From the NCBI RefSeq assembly GCF_025993685.1, contig NZ_DAJPEN010000001.1:1-64000 (forward strand): a stretch of 64,000 nt of DNA, written 5' to 3'. This document shows positions 17,260 to 25,290 of this stretch, piece by piece; within the stretch, counting starts at the first letter, position 1; the number at the start of each line of letters is the position of its first letter. The position numbers and the translations under genes were made by a program. The notes beneath the pieces are model-generated. The model saw only the letters and a list, made by a program, of their open reading frames with translations, was not told the DNA's origin and ran no database searches. This DNA comes from Bacteroides mediterraneensis. GTDB lineage: Bacteria; Bacteroidota; Bacteroidia; Bacteroidales; Bacteroidaceae.

Positions 17260-18135
17260 TTACATTACGTTCAACACTTGTTCCTTGATTTGTTCCAGTT
17301 CGTCTTTCATCTGCACCACGAGGTTCTGCATCTCGGCATGGTTCGACTTGCTGCCGGTGGTGTTGATTTCGCGGCCCATTTCCTGTGCGATGAAGCCCAG
17401 TTTCTTACCCTGTCCGTGTCCGCCTGCCATGGTTTCGCGGAAATATTTCAGGTGGTTGGCCAGACGCTGTTTTTCTTCGTTGATGTCCAGTTTCTCGATG
17501 TAGTAAATCAGTTCCTGTTCCAGACGGTTCTTGTCGTAGTCAATGCTCAGGGTCTTTTCCAGCGCGTCGGTGATGCGTTCCCGGATTTTGGTCACACGTT
17601 CCTTTTCGTACGGTTCGATGGATTTGAGCAGCCGTTCGATGTTGTCCAGCTTTTCCGTGAACTTCTTTTCAAGGGCGGCGCCTTCCTGCTTGCGGAAATC
17701 CACCAGGTGCTGCAAAGCCTCTTCGATGGTCTGTTTGGCCACGGCCCATTCCTCGTCCGACAGTTCCTGCACGTCTACGCGTGTCAGTACGTCGGGCATG
17801 CGCAGCAGGGTGGCGAACCAGTCTTCCGGCAACGGAATGTGGCAGGTTTCAGAAATGGTTTTTATCTGGTTGTAATAGTTTTCTACGAGAGCGGTATTGA
17901 TGGGAGTGGCCGATTCGGCGGCGTCTTTTTCCACCCATATACAGAAATCCACTTTCCCGCGTTCCAGGGTCTGGGTAATCAGGTTGCGGATTTCCATTTC
18001 TTTTTCACGATACAATGGAGCGATGCGTGTGGACAAGTCCATTGCTTTGCTGTTCAACGATTTGATCTCTACGTTGATTTTTTTGTCTCCGAAGGCGGTG
18101 GTTGCTTTGCCGTATCCGGTCATTGACTGTATCAT
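17260..18135 (-). CDS. yicC: YicC/YloC family endoribonuclease
   Basis: A 291-residue protein beginning MIQSMTGYGKAT and ending in the conserved GREINTTGSKSNHAEMQN...VVQMKDELEQIKEQVLNV region. YicC/YloC proteins are conserved, stress-related endoribonucleases, in E. coli linked to degradation of the RyhB small RNA. It leads the operon yicC-gmk-small ORF-nadD. A minus-strand -7 box TACCTTTG (about 18166-18173) is placed about 30 nt upstream of its start. Confidence 0.92.
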   Translation of the reverse strand: MIQSMTGYGKATTAFGDKKINVEIKSLNSKAMDLSTRIAPLYREKEMEIRNLITQTLERGKVDFCIWVEKDAAESATPINTALVENYYNQIKTISETCHIPLPEDWFATLLRMPDVLTRVDVQELSDEEWAVAKQTIEEALQHLVDFRKQEGAALEKKFTEKLDNIERLLKSIEPYEKERVTKIRERITDALEKTLSIDYDKNRLEQELIYYIEKLDINEEKQRLANHLKYFRETMAGGHGQGKKLGFIAQEMGREINTTGSKSNHAEMQNLVVQMKDELEQIKEQVLNVM

Positions 18136-18318
18136 AACTCCTTTTGTTTTTTAATCATTTGAATGCAAAGGTAGGAAAAATCTGCATAAAGCGTAAACGG
18201 CTGTGTAAAAAACGTATGAAATCGCTTTGTGACGGGCAGATAAAGCCTGATATCTCCGTGGAAATAAGTCTGTTTTTCCTTGTCTGTTTTTCCAAGGATA
18301 CTGGCATTTTCTCTGTCC

Positions 18319-18402
18319 CACACTGTGGGATACAAAAACCACAGTGTGGGATACATATTTCACAGTGTGGGATACAAATCCCGCATCGTGGAACAGAGAA
18401 TG
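18319..18402. repeat. Array A: four 21-bp tandem repeats
   Basis: Four consecutive 21-bp units start at 18319, 18340, 18361 and 18382. The first three share CACAsTGTGGGATACA; the fourth (CGCATCGTGGAAC) is diverged. Each unit has a short palindrome, best in unit 1 (CCCACACTGTGGG). The array lies midway in the 450-nt gap between divergent yicC and tsaB promoters. No other gene is seen in that gap. Its core GTGTGGGATAC resembles the arrays at 28,368 and 33,420. Confidence 0.85.
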
Positions 18403-18584
18403 TTTCGGGACATTCGGAAGAATGTTTGCGGAAGTTTCCGGTTTTGCGGACCGGAAGGTCGGAATTGGCGCGGGTCGGTGGGCCTTTCGGAAAGGCTTTG
18501 TCACTTTCTGCTTCTTTTTTCGTGAGAGAGTGAGAAGAAAAGTGTATATTTGCAGACTAATATATAACTGTATTGAATTTAATT

Positions 18585-19274
18585 ATGTCGTGCATTTTAC
18601 ATATTGAAACGTCGACGGAAGTTTGCTCGGTGGCAGTGAGCCAGGACGGGGCTTCCATTTTCTCGAAAGAAGATTTTAACGGCCCTTCGCATGCGACTGT
18701 GCTGGGGGTATTTGTAGATGAAGCCTTGTCGTTTGCCGACAGCCATGCCATTCCGGTGGATGCGGTGGCGGTGAGCTGTGGCCCGGGTTCCTATACGGGA
18801 TTGCGTATCGGGGTTTCCATGGCGAAGGGAATCTGCTACGGACGGAACATTCCGTTGATTGGGCTTCCTACGCTGGAAGTGATGTGTGTGCCGGTACTGC
18901 TGGCCCACGACCTGCCGGAAGATGCCCTGCTTTGCCCGATGATTGACGCCCGCCGGATGGAAGTGTATGCTGCCGTGTACAACCGTGCGTTGAAAGTGCA
19001 GCGTGCCATCGGTGCGGATGTGGTGGACGAAAACTCGTATGCCGAATTCCTGGAGAAACATCCGGTGTATTTCTTTGGCAACGGGGCGGCCAAATGCAAG
19101 GAGAAACTGACGCATCCCAATGCGCATTTCCTGGACGATGTGCATCCGCTGGCCAAATGGATGTTTCCGTTGGCTGAAAAGGCGATGGCCACACAGGATT
19201 TCAAGGATGTGGCTTATTTCGAGCCTTTCTATCTGAAGGAATTTGTGGCTTCCACTCCGAAAAAGTTGTTGTAA
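18585..19274 (+). CDS. tsaB: tRNA threonylcarbamoyladenosine biosynthesis protein TsaB
   Basis: Non-catalytic partner of TsaD in t6A37 tRNA modification. ILHIETSTEVCSVAVS at the N-terminus and CGPGSYTGLRIGVSMAKG are the ASKHA/TsaB signatures. The ATG at 18585 is used because the in-frame upstream codon at 18573 is TTG and a -7 box TATATTTG (about 18545-18552) leaves only a short leader. About 229 aa, normal length. It opens the long + strand housekeeping run. Confidence 0.94.
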   Translation: MSCILHIETSTEVCSVAVSQDGASIFSKEDFNGPSHATVLGVFVDEALSFADSHAIPVDAVAVSCGPGSYTGLRIGVSMAKGICYGRNIPLIGLPTLEVMCVPVLLAHDLPEDALLCPMIDARRMEVYAAVYNRALKVQRAIGADVVDENSYAEFLEKHPVYFFGNGAAKCKEKLTHPNAHFLDDVHPLAKWMFPLAEKAMATQDFKDVAYFEPFYLKEFVASTPKKLL

Positions 19275-19340
19275 GAAGGGATTGCCGGGGCACGTATACC
19301 GGTGGAAGAAGAATTTGAATGATTGAATAATAGATTTTAT

Positions 19341-19943
19341 ATGGAGTATAATACCCAGCAACGAAAATTACCGCTTCCGGAATATGGAAGAAGCGTACAG
19401 AACATGGTGGATTATGCATTGACCATCGAGGACCGTGCAGAGCGTCAGCGGTGTGCCAATACGATTGTGAATATTATGGGAGGGATGTTCCCCCAACTGC
19501 GTGACGTGGAAGACTTCCGCCATAAGCTGTGGGACCATCTGGCCATCATGTCCGACTTTAAACTGGATATTGACTATCCGGTGGATATCGTGAAGAAGGA
19601 AAGTCTGGAAGTGAAGCCGGACCGGATTCCTTATTCACCGAATGTCATCCGTTACCGCCACTATGGAAGGTTCATTCAGGATTTAATCAAGATTGCGGTG
19701 GACTATCCTGAGGGTGAAGAAAAGGACCAGCTGATTAAATACATCGCCAACCACATGAAGAAAGACTACATCAACTTCAACAAGGATGGGGTGGAAGACC
19801 AGAAGATTCTGGATGATTTGTGTGAGTTGTCGGGCGGACGTATCAAGCTGTCGGCCGAGGTATACCATCTGGTGGAACAGCGTTCCTTTGGACCGCGCCG
19901 CCGGCAGATGAACAATAACAACCAGCAGAAAAAGAAATACTAA
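19341..19943 (+). CDS. DUF4290 family protein
   Basis: A 200-residue soluble protein starting MEYNTQQRKLPLPEYGRS; the family is conserved in Bacteroidetes and regularly sits before murA. Function unknown. It is charged, without signal peptide or membrane helix, and ends in an Arg/Asn/Gln/Lys-rich tail (RRRQMNNNNQQKKKY) that could contact nucleic acid or ribosomes, which is inference. The ATG at 19341 is used rather than TTG at 19323. murA follows after 16 nt. Confidence 0.85.
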   Translation: MEYNTQQRKLPLPEYGRSVQNMVDYALTIEDRAERQRCANTIVNIMGGMFPQLRDVEDFRHKLWDHLAIMSDFKLDIDYPVDIVKKESLEVKPDRIPYSPNVIRYRHYGRFIQDLIKIAVDYPEGEEKDQLIKYIANHMKKDYINFNKDGVEDQKILDDLCELSGGRIKLSAEVYHLVEQRSFGPRRRQMNNNNQQKKKY

Positions 19944-19959
19944 CTAAAAACCGGATACT

Positions 19960-21267
19960 ATGGCTTCATTTGTAATCGAAGGAGGACACAAGCTGCAGGG
20001 GGAGATTGTGCCTCAGGGTGCTAAGAACGAGGTGTTGCAGGTGCTTTGCGCTACCTTGCTGACCGATGAAGAAGTGACCATCGGAAACATCCCGAACATT
20101 CTGGATGTCAACAACCTGATTCAGCTGCTGCGCGACATGGGCGTGAAGGTGGCCAAGACGGGAAGTGATACGTTTTCTTTCCAGGCCGACAATTTGAATC
20201 TGGCTTACCTGGAAAGCGATGAGTTCTTGGGACGCTGCTCCAAACTGAGGGGGTCTGTCATGCTGGTAGGGCCGCTGATTGCCCGTTTCGGCAAGGCGAT
20301 GATTTCGAAGCCGGGAGGCGATAAGATTGGACGCCGCCGGTTGGACACGCATTTCCTGGGCATCCAGAAATTGGGTGCTTCGTTCGATTACGATGCAGCG
20401 AAAGGTCGTTTCAGCATTACGGCCGACAAGCTGAAAGGTACGTATATGTTGCTGGATGAGGCTTCCGTGACAGGTACGGCCAACATTATCATGGCGGCGG
20501 TACTGGCCGAGGGGGTCACGACGATTTACAATGCGGCCTGTGAGCCGTATGTGCAGCAGCTGTGCCGGATGTTGAACCGGATGGGTGCCAAGATTTCGGG
20601 CATTGCTTCCAACTTGCTGACCATCGAGGGAGTGAAGAGCCTGAAAGGTTGCACACACACGGTATTGCCGGATATGATTGAGGTGGGAAGTTTCATCGGC
20701 ATGGCGGCTATGACGGCCAGTGAAATCACCATCAAGAATGTGTCGTATGAGAACCTGGGAATCATTCCCGACAGTTTCCGTCGGCTGGGTATCCAGCTGG
20801 AGCAGCGGGGCGACGACATTTATGTGCCGGCACAGGAACACTACCAGATTGATTCGTTCCTGGACGGTTCTATCATGACGATTGCCGACGCACCGTGGCC
20901 GGGACTGACACCCGACTTGCTGAGTGTGATGCTGGTGGTGGCTACCCAGGCAAAGGGAAGTGTGCTGATTCATCAGAAGATGTTTGAAAGCCGCCTGTTT
21001 TTCGTGGATAAATTAATCGACATGGGGGCGCAGATTATCTTGTGCGACCCGCACCGGGCCGTAGTCATCGGACACGACCGCAACTTCTGCCTGCGGGGAG
21101 GCAACATGACTTCTCCGGATATCCGTGCCGGTATTGCCTTGCTGATAGCCGCACTGGGTGCGAAGGGCATCAGCCACATTCATAACATTGAGCAGATTGA
21201 CCGGGGATACCAGCATATCGAACAGCGTCTGAGTGCGCTGGGAGCACGTATCACCCGTATAGAATAA
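19960..21267 (+). CDS. murA: UDP-N-acetylglucosamine 1-carboxyvinyltransferase
   Basis: First committed step of peptidoglycan synthesis, transferring enolpyruvate to UDP-GlcNAc. GGHKLQGEIVPQGAKNEVLQ at the N-terminus contains the substrate-binding PxGAKN motif, and LGRCSKLRGSVMLVGPLIAR holds the loop in which the PEP-reactive cysteine usually lies (here C in LGRCSKLRG). 435 aa is full length. It is 3 nt from rimM. The GRCSKLRGS loop keeps Cys, so fosfomycin sensitivity at the target would be expected from the family. Confidence 0.95.
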   Translation: MASFVIEGGHKLQGEIVPQGAKNEVLQVLCATLLTDEEVTIGNIPNILDVNNLIQLLRDMGVKVAKTGSDTFSFQADNLNLAYLESDEFLGRCSKLRGSVMLVGPLIARFGKAMISKPGGDKIGRRRLDTHFLGIQKLGASFDYDAAKGRFSITADKLKGTYMLLDEASVTGTANIIMAAVLAEGVTTIYNAACEPYVQQLCRMLNRMGAKISGIASNLLTIEGVKSLKGCTHTVLPDMIEVGSFIGMAAMTASEITIKNVSYENLGIIPDSFRRLGIQLEQRGDDIYVPAQEHYQIDSFLDGSIMTIADAPWPGLTPDLLSVMLVVATQAKGSVLIHQKMFESRLFFVDKLIDMGAQIILCDPHRAVVIGHDRNFCLRGGNMTSPDIRAGIALLIAALGAKGISHIHNIEQIDRGYQHIEQRLSALGARITRIE

Positions 21268-21270
21268 GGT

Positions 21271-21783
21271 ATGATCAGAAAAGAGGAAGTTTTTAAGATA
21301 GGAATCATCAACAAGCCGCATGGGGTGAAAGGGGAAGTCGCGTTTACGTTTACCGACGACATCTTCGACCGGGTGGATTGTGAGTATCTGATTCTGTTGC
21401 TGGACGGGATTCTGGTCCCGTTCTTCATCGAGGAGTATCGTTTCCGTTCGGACAACGTGGCCCTGGTGAAATTCGAGGGCGTGGATACGGCGGAAAAGGC
21501 CCGTAGCTTTACGAATGTGGAAGTGTATTTCCCGGTGAAGTACATGGACGAGCAGGAGGAAATCACGTCGTGGAATTTCTTTGTCGGGTTCAAGGTGCAC
21601 GATGTGCACCATGGCGACCTGGGCGAAGTGGTGGATGTGGACGATACGACGATGAACGTACTGTTTGTCATCGAAAAGGAAGGAGAGGAACTGCTGCTTC
21701 CGGCGCATGAGGAGTTTATTCTGGATATAGACAGGGCACAGAAGGTGATGACCGTGGATATCCCCGACGGATTGTTGGACTAA
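21271..21783 (+). CDS. rimM: Ribosome maturation factor RimM
   Basis: Assists 30S head assembly by binding S19. N-terminal beta-barrel with KIGIINKPHGVKGEV (residues 8-22) and a C-terminal PRC-barrel with VVDVDDTTMNVLFVI...LLPAHEEFIL. 170 aa is normal. It lies between murA and the M23 gene with gaps of 3 and 13 nt. Confidence 0.94.
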   Translation: MIRKEEVFKIGIINKPHGVKGEVAFTFTDDIFDRVDCEYLILLLDGILVPFFIEEYRFRSDNVALVKFEGVDTAEKARSFTNVEVYFPVKYMDEQEEITSWNFFVGFKVHDVHHGDLGEVVDVDDTTMNVLFVIEKEGEELLLPAHEEFILDIDRAQKVMTVDIPDGLLD

Positions 21784-21796
21784 AAAACTGGCAGGT

Positions 21797-22651
21797 ATGA
21801 AAAAGAAAGGTCGTAAGGCATTTTGGAAGAACATCAAGTTTAAATATAAACTGACGGTAATCAATGAAAACACCTTGGAGGAGGTGGTCGGCATTCATGT
21901 GTCGAAGCTGAACGGCTTTTCCGTGCTGCTGGCTGCATGTACGGTAATCTTTCTTTTGGCTGCCATCATTTTGGTTTTTACGCCCCTGCGGAACTACTTG
22001 CCGGGGTATATGAACAGTGAGGTTCGTTCGCAGGTGGTGACCAATGCCTTGAAAGCGGATTCGCTGGCAGAGGCGCTCGACCGTCAGAACCGGTACATCA
22101 TGAACATTCAGGATATTTTCAGCGGGAAGGTCAACGTGGATACGGTGCAGTCTATCGATTCGCTGACCACCATCCGCACGAATGAACTGATGAACCGTTC
22201 GAAGGAGGAGGACGACTTCCGCCGGAAATATGAGGCACGGCAGAAAGCTGGATCGGCTGCCGAAGAAGACCATAAGTTGCCCGATTTGCTGTTCTTCCGT
22301 CCCACCAAGGGTATCGTGATGAAGGATTTTGCGCCGTCGCGTCAGCATTACGGGGTGGATATGGCAGCTGCCATGGACGAGAGTATCGTGGCTGTCATGG
22401 ACGGCAAGGTGATGACGGTGGTGCAGACAGCCGACAAGGGCTTCCTGATTCAGATTCAGCATGAACAGAATTTTATTTCCATCTATAAGCATTGCGGTAC
22501 GCCGAGGAAGAAGGAAGGCGACCGCGTAAAAGGAGGAGAAGTTATCGCATTGGCCGGAACGGAGGACGAAGGCAAACATGTGTCATACGTGCATTTTGAG
22601 CTGTGGCACGAGGGAACTCCGATTGATCCGGCAAAATATGTTGTATTTTAA
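21797..22651 (+). CDS. M23 (LytM) family membrane protein, HxH motif degenerate
   Basis: A 284-residue protein with a basic cytoplasmic N-terminus, one membrane helix at about residues 37-58, a short coiled segment, and a C-terminal LytM domain (about 175-284). The first zinc motif HYGVD and the IYKHCG histidine are present, but the usual HxH reads YVH (VSYVHFELW): the first histidine is lost. LytM proteins lacking catalytic residues often act as activators of amidases or scaffolds in division. Position between rimM and dxr is typical for Bacteroidetes. Confidence 0.88.
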   Translation: MKKKGRKAFWKNIKFKYKLTVINENTLEEVVGIHVSKLNGFSVLLAACTVIFLLAAIILVFTPLRNYLPGYMNSEVRSQVVTNALKADSLAEALDRQNRYIMNIQDIFSGKVNVDTVQSIDSLTTIRTNELMNRSKEEDDFRRKYEARQKAGSAAEEDHKLPDLLFFRPTKGIVMKDFAPSRQHYGVDMAAAMDESIVAVMDGKVMTVVQTADKGFLIQIQHEQNFISIYKHCGTPRKKEGDRVKGGEVIALAGTEDEGKHVSYVHFELWHEGTPIDPAKYVVF

Positions 22652-22655
22652 AGTT

Positions 22656-23813
22656 ATGAAAAAACAGATTGCCATATTAGGTTCTACCGGGTCTATCGGT
22701 ACGCAGGCTCTTCAGGTCATTGGGGAGCATCCGGATTTGTATGAGGTATATGCGCTTACGGCCAACAACAAGGTGGAATTGCTGGCTGAACAGGCACGCA
22801 AGTTCCATCCGGAAGTGGTGGTGATTGCGAATGAGGACAAATATGCGGCGCTGAAGGAAGCGCTGGCCGACGAGCCGGTGAAGGTGTATGCCGGAGCCGA
22901 GGCGTTGTGTCAGGTGGTCGAGTCGCAGCCTATCGACATCGTATTGACGGCCATGGTGGGGTATGCGGGGCTGAAACCGACCATCAATGCCATCAAGGCG
23001 GGTAAGGTCATCGCTTTAGCCAATAAGGAAACGCTGGTGGTGGCGGGGGAACTGATTACCGGACTGGCCCAGCAGTATAAGACACCGATTTTGCCGGTGG
23101 ATTCTGAACATTCGGCCATTTTCCAGTGTTTGGAAATAAACAATCCCGTACACAAGGTGATTCTGACTGCCTCGGGAGGTCCGTTCCGTACGTTTACCAT
23201 GGAGCAGTTGCAGACAGTGACCAAGGAGCAGGCCCTGAAGCATCCCAACTGGTCGATGGGGGCGAAAATCACGATTGACTCCGCTTCCATGATGAACAAG
23301 GGGTTTGAGGTGATTGAGGCCAAATGGCTGTTTGGGGTGACTCCTGCGCAGATTGAGGTGGTGGTGCATCCGCAGTCGGTGATTCATTCCATGGTGGAAT
23401 TTGAAGACGGGGCGGTGAAAGCCCAGCTGGGTGTGCCCGACATGCGTCTGCCCATCCAGTATGCGTTCTCGTATCCGAAGCGGGAGCATCTTTCGGGCGA
23501 GCGGCTGGATTTCGCCAAATACAATACATTGACTTTCGAAAAGCCGGACACGCAGCGTTTCCGCAACCTGGCACTGGCTTACGAGGCTTTGCATCAGGGA
23601 GGAAACATGCCTTGCATCGTGAATGCGGCCAATGAGGTGGTGGTGGCTGCTTTCCTGAAAGACCAGATTTCGTTCTTGGGAATGAGCGACGTGATTGAAA
23701 AGGCAATGAGCCGCGTACCTTTCATCCAGACGCCTACTTACGGCGATTATGTGGCTACTGATGCCGAAACCCGTCGCATTGCCGCGGAACTGGTGATTAA
23801 CGGAATGAGATAA
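22656..23813 (+). CDS. dxr: 1-deoxy-D-xylulose 5-phosphate reductoisomerase
   Basis: Converts DXP to MEP, the committed step of the non-mevalonate isoprenoid pathway, using NADPH and a divalent metal. NADPH loop ILGSTGSIGTQALQV (about residues 6-20), metal/substrate region VDSEHSAIFQCL, and SMGAKITIDSASMMNKGFE. The ATG at 22656 (MKKQIAILGS) is 4 nt after the M23 stop; an in-frame upstream start at 22578 would overlap M23 and add 26 non-homologous residues, so it is rejected. 385 aa. Confidence 0.96.
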   Translation: MKKQIAILGSTGSIGTQALQVIGEHPDLYEVYALTANNKVELLAEQARKFHPEVVVIANEDKYAALKEALADEPVKVYAGAEALCQVVESQPIDIVLTAMVGYAGLKPTINAIKAGKVIALANKETLVVAGELITGLAQQYKTPILPVDSEHSAIFQCLEINNPVHKVILTASGGPFRTFTMEQLQTVTKEQALKHPNWSMGAKITIDSASMMNKGFEVIEAKWLFGVTPAQIEVVVHPQSVIHSMVEFEDGAVKAQLGVPDMRLPIQYAFSYPKREHLSGERLDFAKYNTLTFEKPDTQRFRNLALAYEALHQGGNMPCIVNAANEVVVAAFLKDQISFLGMSDVIEKAMSRVPFIQTPTYGDYVATDAETRRIAAELVINGMR

Positions 23814-23853
23814 GAAGTGTAATCAGATAAATTAAGTAAGAAGTTAAGTAGAA

Positions 23854-25194
23854 ATGGAAACATTTTTGATTCGTGCCCTTCAGTTGATTCTCAGCTTGTC
23901 GTTGCTGGTGATTATTCACGAGGGGGGACATTTTTTCTTCGCCCGCCTGTTCAAGATTCGGGTGGAGAAGTTTTATATATTCTTTGACCCTTGGTTCTCG
24001 CTGTTTAAATACAAGCCGAAGAACAGTGACACGGAATACGGGGTGGGATGGCTGCCGCTAGGCGGATATTGCAAGATTTCGGGAATGATTGACGAGTCGA
24101 TGGATACCGAACAGATGAAACAGCCGGCCCAGCCGTGGGAGTTCCGTTCCAAACCGGCGTGGCAGCGTCTGCTGGTCATGGTGGGAGGGGTTTTGATGAA
24201 TTTCCTGCTGGCTTTGTTCATCTATTCCATGATTCTCTTCACGTGGGGCGACCGTTATACGGCTTTGAGTGACATGACTCTGGGAATGAAGTTCAACGAG
24301 CACGCGCAGGAAATCGGGTTCCGCGACGGAGATATCCTGAAGAGTGCCGACGGCAAGGAACTGACCCGTTTCAATATGGACATGATTCGCAGCATTGTGG
24401 AGGCCCGTGAGGTTACTGTGTTGCGGGAGGGACAGGAAAAGAAAATCTTGTTGCCGGAACTGAGCCTGCTGGACGTGGCGAAGGAAGACCCGATGTTTGT
24501 GGATGTGTTCTATCCGAATGTGGTCGATTCAGTATTGCCGGGGGGAGGTTTCGCCAAGGCAGGTGTCCAGAAAGGAGACTCCTTGCTGGCATTCGACGGG
24601 AAACCGATGACTTCCTGGAACGAGTTTCTGGACAATATGGCGGATTTGAAGGCCAAGGCCGAACTGAATAAGAAGACCTCGGGTGAGTTCACGCTGGTGT
24701 ATTCGCGTGCTGGGGTACGGGATACGGTCCAGGTCATGACGGACAATCAGTTTAAGGTAGCGGCTATGGGAGGTCTGGTGAACTACAAGCAGCGTACGCT
24801 GACCTACGGGTTCTTTGAATCCTTCCCGGCTGGAGTGTCTTTAGGAGTCAATACCTTGAAAGGCTATGTGAACGACATGAAATATGTATTCACGAAAGAG
24901 GGCGCCAAGAGTGTGGGAGGTTTTGCCACCATTGGAAGCATCTTCCCGAAAGTATGGGACTGGCAGCGTTTTTGGGAAATGACGGCCTTCTTGTCCATTA
25001 TTCTGGCCTTTATGAACATTCTGCCGATACCGGCACTCGACGGTGGCCATGTCTTGTTCTTGCTGTACGAGATTATCGCCCGCCGGAAGCCGAGTGACAA
25101 ATTCTTGGAATATGCACAGATGGTGGGAATGTTCCTGCTGTTCGGCTTGCTCATCTGGGCCAACTTCAATGATGTATTGAGGTTTTTGTTTTAG
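23854..25194 (+). CDS. rseP: Site-2 protease RseP-like (M50)
   Basis: Intramembrane zinc metalloprotease that cleaves anti-sigma factors or signal-peptide remnants. The zinc motif HEGGHFFFARLFKIRVEKF is in the first helix (about residues 23-27), MNILPIPALDGGHVLF supplies the third ligand in a late helix, and a single PDZ region occupies about residues 200-300. 446 aa, four hydrophobic segments. It closes the tsaB-rseP run, followed by a strong terminator. Confidence 0.94.
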   Translation: METFLIRALQLILSLSLLVIIHEGGHFFFARLFKIRVEKFYIFFDPWFSLFKYKPKNSDTEYGVGWLPLGGYCKISGMIDESMDTEQMKQPAQPWEFRSKPAWQRLLVMVGGVLMNFLLALFIYSMILFTWGDRYTALSDMTLGMKFNEHAQEIGFRDGDILKSADGKELTRFNMDMIRSIVEAREVTVLREGQEKKILLPELSLLDVAKEDPMFVDVFYPNVVDSVLPGGGFAKAGVQKGDSLLAFDGKPMTSWNEFLDNMADLKAKAELNKKTSGEFTLVYSRAGVRDTVQVMTDNQFKVAAMGGLVNYKQRTLTYGFFESFPAGVSLGVNTLKGYVNDMKYVFTKEGAKSVGGFATIGSIFPKVWDWQRFWEMTAFLSIILAFMNILPIPALDGGHVLFLLYEIIARRKPSDKFLEYAQMVGMFLLFGLLIWANFNDVLRFLF

Positions 25195-25213
25195 CGAAAG
25201 TTTCAAATGAAAT

Positions 25214-25263
25214 AAAGACACAAGGGCACGGAGAAAGGTTTCTCTGTTCTTTGTGTCTTTTTT
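25214..25263 (+). terminator. Strong intrinsic terminator after rseP
   Basis: AAAGACACAAGGGCACGGAG pairs with the downstream CTCTGTTCTTTGTGTCTTT with a few mismatches and ends in a T-run. It separates rseP from the DPP gene. Confidence 0.8.
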
Positions 25264-25290
25264 GTGTAATCCATCTAATAGAATAAAGGA

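Noticed and set aside
22578..22656. Earlier start of dxr inside the M23 gene
   Set aside because: Would overlap M23 and place 26 unrelated residues before the NADPH loop; the ATG at 22656 follows the M23 stop.
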